Positions 1 through 5,339 of a DNA stretch of 8,223 nt are shown here, piece by piece. Every line of letters starts with the position of its first letter. Position 1 is the first letter of the stretch. The translations under genes and the position numbers were made by a program. This DNA is from Methanodesulfokora sp964525965. GTDB lineage: Archaea; Korarchaeota; Korarchaeia; Korarchaeales; Korarchaeaceae. Under the pieces are notes generated by a model. The model did not search any database and was not told the origin of the DNA. It saw only the letters and a program-made list of their open reading frames with translations. Location: NCBI GenBank assembly GCA_964525965.1, contig CAZGKA010000070.1:1-8223 (forward strand), given 5' to 3'.

Positions 1-1128
1 GCATCTGTGATAGGTGCTGCAATAGTTTCGGCCTACTACGGGCCCAAACCATCCTTCATAGCTCCTCCGACGCTGACCTTCACCAACCCCTCGGAGCTCA
101 TCTGGTACTTCGTCCTCGGGGTGGCCATGGGGTTGATAGCCGTCATGTGGGTGAAGCTGTTCTATGCTGCGGAGGATCTCTTCACAGGTCTCAGAGTGAA
201 CGACAGCTACAAGCTGGCCTTGGGGGGAGCGGTTACCGGACTGATCGGGATGTTCTTCCCGGAGTACGGTATAATGGGCGTTGGATACGAGGGCATAAAC
301 ATGGTCCTGGCGGGGAAGCTCTGCCTCTACACACTGATAGTTCTCGGTCTGCTCAAGATGGTGGCCACGGCCTGCACGGTCGGGTCGGGTGGAAGCGGAG
401 GGATATTCGCCCCGAGCCTCTACATAGGTGCCATGCTGGGAGGAGCCATGGGGCTCATATTTCAGATGATCTCCCCGGACATGGTGACAAGCCCCTTCAC
501 GTACTCCCTGGCCGGGATGGCCGCTCTGTTCGCTGGAGCTGCGCAGGCGCCCCTCAACGTCATGATAATGATCCCCGAGATGTCGAACGACTACTCCCTT
601 CTCCCTCCCCTGATGGTGTCCTCCGTGACGAGCTTCATAATCGCCAAGATGTTCCTCAAGGGCTCCTCCATCTACACCCTGAAGCTCGAGAGGAGGGGCG
701 TCAAGCTGAGGATGGGGAGATCCTTCGTCCTCGAACAGGTCAAGGTCGGGGAGATAATGACCACGAACGTTGTTAGCGTGTGCGAGGACACAACCCTCTC
801 CGAGCTGGAGCTCCTCATAGCGAAGACCCATCATCACGGGTTCCCCGTGATCAGGAATGGCAAGCTGGTCGGCATAGTGACCTTTGGGGATCTGGTGAGG
901 GTTCCGGCGGAGCTCCGCCGGGGCGTCAGGGTGAGGGACATAATGCACAGGGAGGTGGTCGTGGCCTATCCCGATGAGTCGGTCCAAGTGGTCCTCGATC
1001 GGATGCTGGAGAACAAGGTGGGAAGGATCCCCGTCGTCGATAGATCCGATCCAACGAAGCTCCTTGGCATAGTGACTCACTCCGACGTGATGAAGGCCTA
1101 TGAGGTAGCTGCGAGCGAGGGAACCTAA
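1..1128 (+). CDS. ClC-family chloride channel/transporter with two C-terminal CBS domains (5' partial)
   Basis: This is the C-terminal part of a membrane ClC protein that moves chloride, either as a channel or in exchange for protons. The frame is open from the first base, so the real start lies upstream. Counting from codon 7, hydrophobic helices alternate to about residue 215. The ClC selectivity-filter signature GGIFAPSL is at 131-138. The segment APLNVMIMIPEM (181-192) and Tyr223 in SSIYTLKL match the region of the second chloride-coordinating residue (Tyr445 of E. coli ClC). Two CBS domains follow, at about 246-298 and 308-366, each ending in a GIVTFGD or GIVTHSD motif. In this family CBS pairs commonly bind adenine nucleotides and adjust gating. 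The N-terminal half, with the gating-glutamate and internal proton-glutamate positions, is outside the window, so channel versus antiporter cannot be decided. Family call is secure. Confidence 0.95.
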   Translation, partial: ASVIGAAIVSAYYGPKPSFIAPPTLTFTNPSELIWYFVLGVAMGLIAVMWVKLFYAAEDLFTGLRVNDSYKLALGGAVTGLIGMFFPEYGIMGVGYEGINMVLAGKLCLYTLIVLGLLKMVATACTVGSGGSGGIFAPSLYIGAMLGGAMGLIFQMISPDMVTSPFTYSLAGMAALFAGAAQAPLNVMIMIPEMSNDYSLLPPLMVSSVTSFIIAKMFLKGSSIYTLKLERRGVKLRMGRSFVLEQVKVGEIMTTNVVSVCEDTTLSELELLIAKTHHHGFPVIRNGKLVGIVTFGDLVRVPAELRRGVRVRDIMHREVVVAYPDESVQVVLDRMLENKVGRIPVVDRSDPTKLLGIVTHSDVMKAYEVAASEGT

Positions 1129-1150
1129 TGAAAGGAAGATGTACGCGTCG

Positions 1151-1188
1151 TTCATAAGCCTTTTTAGGAGAAGCTCCGAATTTCTAGT
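1151..1188 (+). promoter_or_regulatory. Possible promoter of the deacetylase-hydrolase gene
   Basis: The 60-base gap after the ClC gene holds an AT-rich TTCATAAG at 1151-1158, about 34 bases ahead of the GTG start at 1189. That would put a transcription start about 8 bases before the start codon. A T5 run at 1161-1165 could also end the upstream transcript. No strong ribosome-binding site lies close to the start, except AGGAG at 1166-1170, which is rather far (18 bases). Weak call based on spacing and composition only. Confidence 0.35.
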
Positions 1189-2733
1189 GTGAGAAAGGAG
1201 CAATTAATTGTTCTAGCAATCCTGCTCATGACTCTGTGCGTGTTTGCACTAATCTTCAACTGGGAGAAAGCCTCAACACCTCCAAAGGGGTCAGAGCTTC
1301 TGGAAAAGCTCAGGAGATCTCACACCGTGATGTGGATAGGGGCCCATCCGGACGACGAGCTGTACACCGCAGGGACGTTCGGGTACTTCACCAGGGACCT
1401 CCACGGACACCTGGTCATAGTCTCTCTGTACTACAACCCGGACTACATGGAGGACAACAAAAAGTCCGCCCAGTTTCTGGGCAACGCCGAATACATATGG
1501 ATCCAGAAAGAGCTCTACGAGAGGGGAAAGAAGGTCAACGTTAGATGCCACAGCTGGGATCAGATCGATGATGTGGTCGAGGAGCTTGAGGACTCAGGGG
1601 TCAAGGACCTCGTGGAGGAGCTCATCCTCAAGTACAGGCCCGACGTGGTCTTCACGTTCGAGCCGACGAACGGGTTCAGGCACAGCTGTCAACATGCCTC
1701 CATAGCTAGAGTGGTCGACGACGCCGTGAAGGAGCTCAGGAGCAAAGGATACACTTTCTTCGACTACTACTACGTGCTCAACAGGGATCCAAACCTTTTT
1801 GGTGAGAAAAACATGGATCCTCCCCCCGTGACCGATGTGGTGGAGCTCAACGAGGACATGTGGGGGTACAAACTCTCTGTGTTCAAGATATACTCCGATC
1901 ACTACCCTGTGCTCGGGAACGAGATGTTCACATCGAAGCTCCAGCATAAGGAGTGGTTCAGGGAGGTCCTTCCAAGCACAGATCACTCCAAATCCGTCGA
2001 GAGGACCACGATCTACTACGGACCCGATGAGAGGAACTTCTTCGATCTCTACTATCAGGGGAGCGACAGGACAGCAATCATTGTCCACGGCGGAGGGTTC
2101 GTCATCGGGAGCGCCAGAGGGGGAAACGCCAGAACTCTGATAAACTACTTCCTCTCCCACGGATATAATGTGGTGTCTATAGAGTACAGGACCTGCACCA
2201 CGACGTCCTTCGACAACGTCCTCGAGGACATATGCAAGGGGATCACGAGGGCGGTGAAAGAGGTCAGCTCGAGGAGACCTCAGGCGCAGTTCGTCTACGT
2301 GGGGTTCTCGGCCGGATCGACAGCGGCAGCTCTGCTCCTGACCAGCAACCAAACTGCATGCGAGCTGAGCAGCATTAAGAACTACATCCTCCTGTCAGGG
2401 GTATACAACCCGGATAACTCCAGGTCCGTGGCCGCAGGTAAGACCATGAGCACCTGCAGAACGAGGATCCTTCAGTTCTTCGATTACGGAAAGAGGCCGA
2501 GTCCCGACATACGAGTGCTGATAGTTGAGGGGAAGAGCGATCGGTACGACCTCCATCCGATGACCAACGAGTCCAACGCGGAGTTCCTCAAGGCCAAGCT
2601 AGAGGGCCTGGGCGTTCAGAACGTTGAGGTCATCTGGGTGGACGGAGGACACAAGGCCCCTGTGTACCTGTTCTCAGGAGACGGTGATCCGAGGATCGCC
2701 TCCTTCTTGGGGATGCTCAGGGCACCGAGTTAG
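1189..2733 (+). CDS. Membrane-anchored PIG-L/LmbE-type deacetylase fused to an alpha/beta hydrolase
   Basis: Two hydrolase domains lie behind one hydrophobic N-terminus (residues 6-23 after MRKEQ), which reads as a signal anchor and suggests action outside or at the membrane. Domain 1 (about 46-250) is PIG-L/LmbE-like. AHPDDE at 52-57 supplies the zinc-binding His and Asp and the catalytic Asp of N-acetylglucosaminide-type deacetylases. The partner motif, normally HxDH, reads HSCQH at 165-169. Domain 2 (about 275-510) is an alpha/beta hydrolase with the HGGG oxyanion motif at 300-303. Its nucleophile elbow GFSAG is at 372-376 (Ser374). Asp451 and His488 (in DGGHKAP) are good candidates for the rest of the triad. 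Family knowledge suggests N-deacetylation plus ester hydrolysis, perhaps on surface glycans or glycolipids, but the substrate is unknown. The start is GTG at 1189, chosen because it keeps the hydrophobic segment N-terminal. The gene stands alone and converges with vapC. Confidence 0.85.
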   Translation: MRKEQLIVLAILLMTLCVFALIFNWEKASTPPKGSELLEKLRRSHTVMWIGAHPDDELYTAGTFGYFTRDLHGHLVIVSLYYNPDYMEDNKKSAQFLGNAEYIWIQKELYERGKKVNVRCHSWDQIDDVVEELEDSGVKDLVEELILKYRPDVVFTFEPTNGFRHSCQHASIARVVDDAVKELRSKGYTFFDYYYVLNRDPNLFGEKNMDPPPVTDVVELNEDMWGYKLSVFKIYSDHYPVLGNEMFTSKLQHKEWFREVLPSTDHSKSVERTTIYYGPDERNFFDLYYQGSDRTAIIVHGGGFVIGSARGGNARTLINYFLSHGYNVVSIEYRTCTTTSFDNVLEDICKGITRAVKEVSSRRPQAQFVYVGFSAGSTAAALLLTSNQTACELSSIKNYILLSGVYNPDNSRSVAAGKTMSTCRTRILQFFDYGKRPSPDIRVLIVEGKSDRYDLHPMTNESNAEFLKAKLEGLGVQNVEVIWVDGGHKAPVYLFSGDGDPRIASFLGMLRAPS

Positions 2734-2770
2734 GACCTACAATACCAAGGTGAACGCCGTCGGCGACAGC

Positions 2771-3169
2771 TCAGTACCTGATGACCTCGGTCGGCACCTC
2801 TCCCACCTCCTTAACTCGGGAGTCCGTGGTGATCACGACGCCCTTCTCCCGCCTTGCGAGGGATATGAGGTAGCAGTCAGCTAAGGATAGGGTGTTGTAA
2901 TGCTTCACCTTGAGCTTGGCCGCCTCAAGGGTCATGCTCTCATCAATGCCAACGATCCTAATCGGGCTTCCCCTGATGAGGGTGTTCTTGACGAGGGCGG
3001 CTTCCCAGCCGAACACCTTGGCGTAGTTGTACAGGAACTCGGCCAGGTTGATCTCACACATCATCACCACGGACTTAGTTGAGAAGGCCTCCTCGATGTA
3101 CCTCCTCGATCCCTCGTGGCCGGCGAAGTACAGGGAGAGGACACCGGCGTCAAGGACGTACCTCCTCAA
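2771..3169 (-). CDS. vapC: PIN-domain ribonuclease toxin, VapC family
   Basis: A 132-residue PIN-domain protein, usual length for VapC. VapC toxins are magnesium-dependent endoribonucleases that cut tRNA, rRNA or mRNA when not held by their antitoxin. The four expected acidic residues are present: Asp7 in VLDAGV, Glu44 in NLAEF, Asp98 in LSLADC and Asp116 in TTDSR. The toxin therefore looks catalytically intact. Translation starts at a TTG (3169) inside the end of the antitoxin gene, overlapping it by 20 bases. A GAGGAAGG ribosome-binding stretch lies just upstream, so toxin translation is probably coupled to the antitoxin. The RNA target cannot be read from the sequence. The gene ends 37 bases from the convergent deacetylase-hydrolase gene. 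Confidence 0.9.
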   Translation of the reverse strand: MRRYVLDAGVLSLYFAGHEGSRRYIEEAFSTKSVVMMCEINLAEFLYNYAKVFGWEAALVKNTLIRGSPIRIVGIDESMTLEAAKLKVKHYNTLSLADCYLISLARREKGVVITTDSRVKEVGEVPTEVIRY

Positions 3170-3392
3170 CTTCCTTCCTCCTCTCCTCGCTTATCAGTCT
3201 GGCCACCTCCAAGGCCCTCTCGCCGTCACAGCCAAAGGCATCCTTCAGGGATCTCGGAACGACGATCCTTATGCTCTCGCCGTCAACCAGAAGCTCCAGG
3301 CGGGAACCCTCCGAGATCCCAAACCTTCTCCTGATCTCTGCCGGTATGACGACCAATCCCTTTCTGTGGACCTTCACCACATATCTCTCCAA
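3150..3392 (-). CDS. vapB: AbrB/SpoVT-fold antitoxin, VapB family
   Basis: This 80-residue protein begins with a swapped-hairpin AbrB DNA-binding domain: the segment KGLVVIPAEIRRRFGI at about 11-26, then a short strand region to about 50. A charged C-terminal helix (about 58-80, ending EERRKEVEEVRP) is the part that usually wraps the PIN toxin. Its job is to bind and neutralise the downstream VapC and, with it, repress the operon. The TTG at 3392 gives a full-length domain. A GTG at 3380 preceded by GGAG (spacing about 8) is a reasonable alternative that removes four residues. The gene sits 73 bases downstream of the superoxide reductase gene on the same strand, behind its own palindromic control region. 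Confidence 0.88.
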   Translation of the reverse strand: MERYVVKVHRKGLVVIPAEIRRRFGISEGSRLELLVDGESIRIVVPRSLKDAFGCDGERALEVARLISEERRKEVEEVRP

Positions 3393-3405
3393 AGCCCACC
3401 CCGAG

Positions 3406-3446
3406 GATTGTTAAACCTATCTAGATAAGTTTAACGTTAAACAATC
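3406..3446 (-). promoter_or_regulatory. Nested palindromes upstream of vapB: probable VapB/VapBC operator over the promoter
   Basis: Three copies of GTTAAAC occur: + strand at 3410-3416 and 3436-3442, and inverted at 3429-3435. They build a 26-base palindrome (3410-3435, GTTAAACCTATCT facing AGATAAGTTTAAC, 12 of 13 pairs matching). A perfect 14-base palindrome (3429-3442, GTTTAAC facing GTTAAAC) abuts it. The outer arms GATTGTTAAAC (3406-3416) and GTTAAACAATC (3436-3446) also pair at 10 of 11 positions. On the - strand, ACTTATCTAG (about 3420-3429) is a plausible TATA element, with a transcription start near 3399, just before vapB. A dimeric AbrB-fold repressor bound here would block the promoter. 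Autorepression is the general VapBC rule; binding to this site is inferred. Confidence 0.7.
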
Positions 3447-3452
3447 AAAAAA
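3447..3452 (-). terminator. T-run downstream of superoxide reductase
   Basis: Six consecutive T on the - strand lie about 14 bases after the superoxide reductase stop codon. Archaeal transcription commonly ends at such oligo-T tracts without a hairpin. If used, it separates the rubrerythrin-superoxide reductase transcript from vapBC. One short run only, so moderate to low confidence. Confidence 0.4.
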
Positions 3453-3465
3453 GGCTGGAGGATGA

Positions 3466-3822
3466 TCACTCGACCTCCACCTTGGCGTGGTTCTCCCACA
3501 GCCCGTGCAGGTTGCAGTAGCTCAACACCCATATGGTGCACGATCTCTTGAGCTTGAGGGACAGCTCGACCTTGGGCTCTCCGTACGAGGGTCCCAGGTC
3601 GATGGTGGCCAGGTGCACCGGATAGGGCCTCTCGTCTTCCTGGAGGAACACCTGAATCCACTTTATGTGGTGTTCCACCGTGTTGGGATGAGCAACCTCC
3701 CTTCCGACATGTATTCTTAGCTTGACCTCCTCTCCTGCCTTCGCCCGCGAGGGAACCTCTATGTGCGGCTTATGTTTAGCGGCGCCCTCCTCGTCCATCT
3801 TAACGAGATCGCCGAACCTCAT
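3466..3822 (-). CDS. Superoxide reductase (neelaredoxin type, single iron centre)
   Basis: At 118 residues this matches one-iron superoxide reductases, cytoplasmic enzymes that reduce superoxide to hydrogen peroxide without making oxygen. It has no N-terminal desulforedoxin domain. The Fe(His)4Cys ligands are all visible: His17 (AAKHKP), His45 (AHPNT), His51 (EHHIKW), Cys103 and His106 (SYCNLHGLW). The catalytic-loop Lys16 is kept. The Glu usually found just before that Lys (Glu14 in the Pyrococcus enzyme, motif EKH) is Ala15 here, although Glu11 and Glu12 lie nearby. The ATG start at 3822 has GGGAG five bases upstream and lies 10 bases after the rubrerythrin stop, so the two are surely one operon. 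Rubrerythrin can remove the peroxide formed here and rubredoxin-type centres can supply electrons. Confidence 0.95.
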   Translation of the reverse strand: MRFGDLVKMDEEGAAKHKPHIEVPSRAKAGEEVKLRIHVGREVAHPNTVEHHIKWIQVFLQEDERPYPVHLATIDLGPSYGEPKVELSLKLKRSCTIWVLSYCNLHGLWENHAKVEVE

Positions 3823-3832
3823 TTAAACTCCC

Positions 3833-4336
3833 TCAGAACTCCTTGAACTTCTCCTTTGGAGCTCCACAGATCGGGCATCTGTCTGGAGCCCCACCCTCCA
3901 CCGTGTAGCCACACACCGGACAGACGTAGATCTTCCCCACGGATATGTCGGACCCCTTGGCCACGGTGGATCTGGCCTCCTCGTACATCCTTCCGTGTAT
4001 CTTCTCCGCCTCCAGAGCGAACTTCATGGACCTCTGGGCACCCTTCTCATCTTGAAGCTTCGCCACCTCCAGATAGGCCGGGTACATCTCCTCAACCTCG
4101 AAGTTCTCACCGTCCCTAGCGGCAGCCAAGTTCTCCTCGGTTTTTCCTATCTTTCCAAGCTCCTTAAGGTGGTTTCTTGCGTGCACGAACTCCGCATATG
4201 CTATGGCCCTGAAAAGGCGGGCGACGTTCTTAAGACCCTCCTCCTCGGCCTTCTCAGCAAATATCAGGTATTTCATGTGGGCCTGGCTCTCACCTGCGAA
4301 GGCCGACTGGAGGAACTGCTTAGTCATCTCTCCCAA
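3833..4336 (-). CDS. Rubrerythrin (diiron peroxidase with C-terminal rubredoxin domain)
   Basis: This 167-residue protein reduces hydrogen peroxide to water in the cytoplasm of anaerobes. The ferritin-like four-helix part spans about 5-125. Likely iron ligands include Glu16 (AGESQAH), the E49-F-V-H52 pair, Glu83 (in EVEEMYP) and the E111-K-I-H114 pair. The rubredoxin-like domain at 136-167 has both knuckles, CPVC at 139-142 and CPIC at 154-157, so electron transfer to the diiron site should work. The start is TTG at 4336, preceded by GGTGA (4341-4345, five-base spacing). An ATG three codons later (4327) is an alternative with poor spacing to its GGGAG. It is the first gene of the pair with superoxide reductase. 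Confidence 0.96.
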   Translation of the reverse strand: MGEMTKQFLQSAFAGESQAHMKYLIFAEKAEEEGLKNVARLFRAIAYAEFVHARNHLKELGKIGKTEENLAAARDGENFEVEEMYPAYLEVAKLQDEKGAQRSMKFALEAEKIHGRMYEEARSTVAKGSDISVGKIYVCPVCGYTVEGGAPDRCPICGAPKEKFKEF

Positions 4337-4340
4337 GATC

Positions 4341-4374
4341 TCACCCCTTCTATTGGGAACCTCTAACTTAAAAG
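4341..4374 (-). promoter_or_regulatory. Promoter and ribosome-binding site of the rubrerythrin-superoxide reductase operon
   Basis: On the - strand a TATA-like CTTTTAAG (4367-4374) lies about 34 bases ahead of the TTG start, giving an expected transcription start near 4344. The GGTGA at 4341-4345 would then be at the very 5' end of the message. Spacing fits archaeal promoters well, and no other AT-rich box lies between it and the gene. Confidence 0.55.
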
Positions 4375-4451
4375 TTTATCTTTCTCCCTAAAAGGGTTCG
4401 ATTTCATAACCAATTCGACCTTGAACAATGTACCAAATCAGGTCCCGAACG

Positions 4452-4490
4452 TTTATAACGAGAGATCTCGGCTCCTCCGACGGGTGATGA
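4452..4490 (+). promoter_or_regulatory. Promoter and ribosome-binding site of the DUF89-dehydrogenase-aminotransferase operon
   Basis: TTTATAA at 4452-4458 is the best TATA box in the window. The expected transcription start is about 26 bases later, near 4480-4482. The message would then open with GGGTGATGAC, which contains a GGTGAT ribosome-binding consensus (4483-4488), a GTG at 4484 and an ATG at 4487. Both of these starts run into TGA at 4493 after two or three codons. The DUF89 frame opens at 4491. A TTG at 4492 gives only a nine-codon peptide ending at TAG 4519. Confidence 0.55.
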
Positions 4491-4646
4491 CTTGAACCTC
4501 CAATCACAGCTAGGCTTATAGGTGATCAGTGTGTCTCCTGCTACTTCTCCTCTAGGAAGGAAATCGTCCGCTTAACTGGTGATGAATCCCATCGGAAGAT
4601 CCTCAAAGAGCTACTCCTCACTTCTCTAACAAGGACAGAGCTTTTT
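4491..4646 (+). other. Conserved N-terminal coding segment of the DUF89 gene without a usual start codon
   Basis: In the frame of the following gene, 52 codons are open from the stop at 4488-4490 to the first GTG at 4647. They read IGDQCVSCYFSSRK, then LTGDESHRKILKEL, then TRTELF. Archaeal DUF89 proteins carry just such an N-terminal CxxC followed by an acidic turn and helix, about this far before the KDLFAGE-like segment. The segment is therefore real protein, not leader. It holds no ATG, GTG or TTG in frame. The ATG at 4487 would join this frame if one base near 4490-4493 were skipped or absent. Whether this is mutation, sequence error, recoding or a rare start such as ATA at 4518 is open. 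Confidence 0.65.
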
Positions 4647-5339
4647 GTGAGATCCTTCGCCTATATATCAGGAGGAAAAGATCTGTTCGCTGGAGAGAGG
4701 TCCTTACTCAACTATCTAGCTCTCAAAGCCTCCGACATCATCGAGAAGGTTGATGCTGAAGATATTCCCAAGCTGATGGCCTCGGCCAACTCCGTTGATG
4801 TGAACTCCTCTGACTACAGGTTCGATCCATCCGGGTACGTGGCCTCCCTGTTGGAAGGCTTGGAGAAGACGAGGATCCTGAGCCTCCTTGGGCTGAGAGC
4901 CAAGAGAGTGGCTCTGGTTATGGACAACGCTGGCGAGGCGGTGATAGATCTGCTCTGCGCCAGAAGGTTATCCGCGGAGAGGCTGGTCCTGATAGCCAGA
5001 AGTCTACCGTACGAGCTGGACATCACGGAGAGCGAGCTTCGATCACTCCTAGATGTGATGGGGATCAATGCCGAGGTCATCGGGACTGGGAGTGACTTTC
5101 CTGCTTTTGCCACGGACATGGTTCGAGAGGACGTTCTCGAGGTCATGAGGGAGAGCGACCTCGTGATCTCCAAGGGAATAGCCAACATGGAGGCCTTCCT
5201 GGAGAGCAGACCCGTCGACCCGTCAAAGGTTCTCCTGATGTTCAGGATCAAGTGCTCCGTCCTCGCCGAGAAGTTTGGGATGAAGATCGGAACTCCTCTC
5301 GTTATCTGCGGTGAGGAGCTTTTGAGGTGGTTCAGATGA
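4647..5339 (+). CDS. DUF89-family metal-dependent phosphatase-like protein (called from first in-frame GTG; true N-terminus likely upstream)
   Basis: DUF89 (ARMT1-like) proteins bind a divalent metal and hydrolyse phosphate esters; several act as damage-control phosphatases on sugar phosphates or phosphopantetheine. Signatures seen: ANSVD at 47-51 in the place of the family GN..D motif, DNAGE at 93-97 (metal-binding Asp93 and Asn94), DITESE at 125-130, SKGIAN at 175-180, and IKCSVLAEKFGMKIG at 201-215. The 230 residues from GTG 4647 are short for the archaeal group (about 280). The missing part, including CxxC, is encoded just upstream in the same frame. The gene overlaps the dehydrogenase start as ATGA, so it is co-translated with serine-pathway enzymes. 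Its substrate is unknown; phosphoserine or a side product of that pathway is an inference from context. Family call is strong, start uncertain. Confidence 0.82.
   Translation: MRSFAYISGGKDLFAGERSLLNYLALKASDIIEKVDAEDIPKLMASANSVDVNSSDYRFDPSGYVASLLEGLEKTRILSLLGLRAKRVALVMDNAGEAVIDLLCARRLSAERLVLIARSLPYELDITESELRSLLDVMGINAEVIGTGSDFPAFATDMVREDVLEVMRESDLVISKGIANMEAFLESRPVDPSKVLLMFRIKCSVLAEKFGMKIGTPLVICGEELLRWFR

Larger units (their letters stand above)
4337..4646. other. Divergent control region and uncalled DUF89 N-terminus
   Basis: These 310 bases separate the divergent rubrerythrin gene from the first ordinary start codon of the DUF89 gene. The left third holds the rubrerythrin promoter. The centre has two TTCGA pentamers 17 bases apart (4397-4401 and 4414-4418) within an imperfect dyad GGTTCGA / TCGACC, which could bind a regulator. 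The + strand promoter is at about 4452-4458. From about 4491 onward the DNA codes for the conserved N-terminus of the DUF89 protein. I see no RNA gene here: the GGTTCGA sequence resembles a tRNA T-loop but lacks pairing arms. Confidence 0.5.

Noticed and set aside
147..776. A 209-codon + strand frame inside the ClC gene
   Set aside because: The product is low-complexity Arg/Gly/His/Pro-rich and out of frame with an unmistakable ClC protein.
1594..2352. A 252-codon open frame on the - strand opposite the deacetylase-hydrolase gene
   Set aside because: It lies wholly antisense to a gene with clear catalytic motifs, its translation shows no family signature, and long antisense frames are expected in this codon bias.
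2900..3428. Several + strand frames of 60-133 codons across the vapBC region
   Set aside because: They are antisense or out of frame to the VapB and VapC genes, which have complete family motifs.
4391..4500. tRNA T-loop look-alikes (GGTTCGATTTC on +, GGTTCAAGTC on -)
   Set aside because: Neither has the paired T stem, anticodon arm or acceptor ends required for a tRNA.
5327..5335. GTG start three codons upstream for the dehydrogenase
   Set aside because: The GTG lies within the GAGGTGG ribosome-binding stretch itself; the ATG at 5336 has correct spacing and the usual ATGA overlap.
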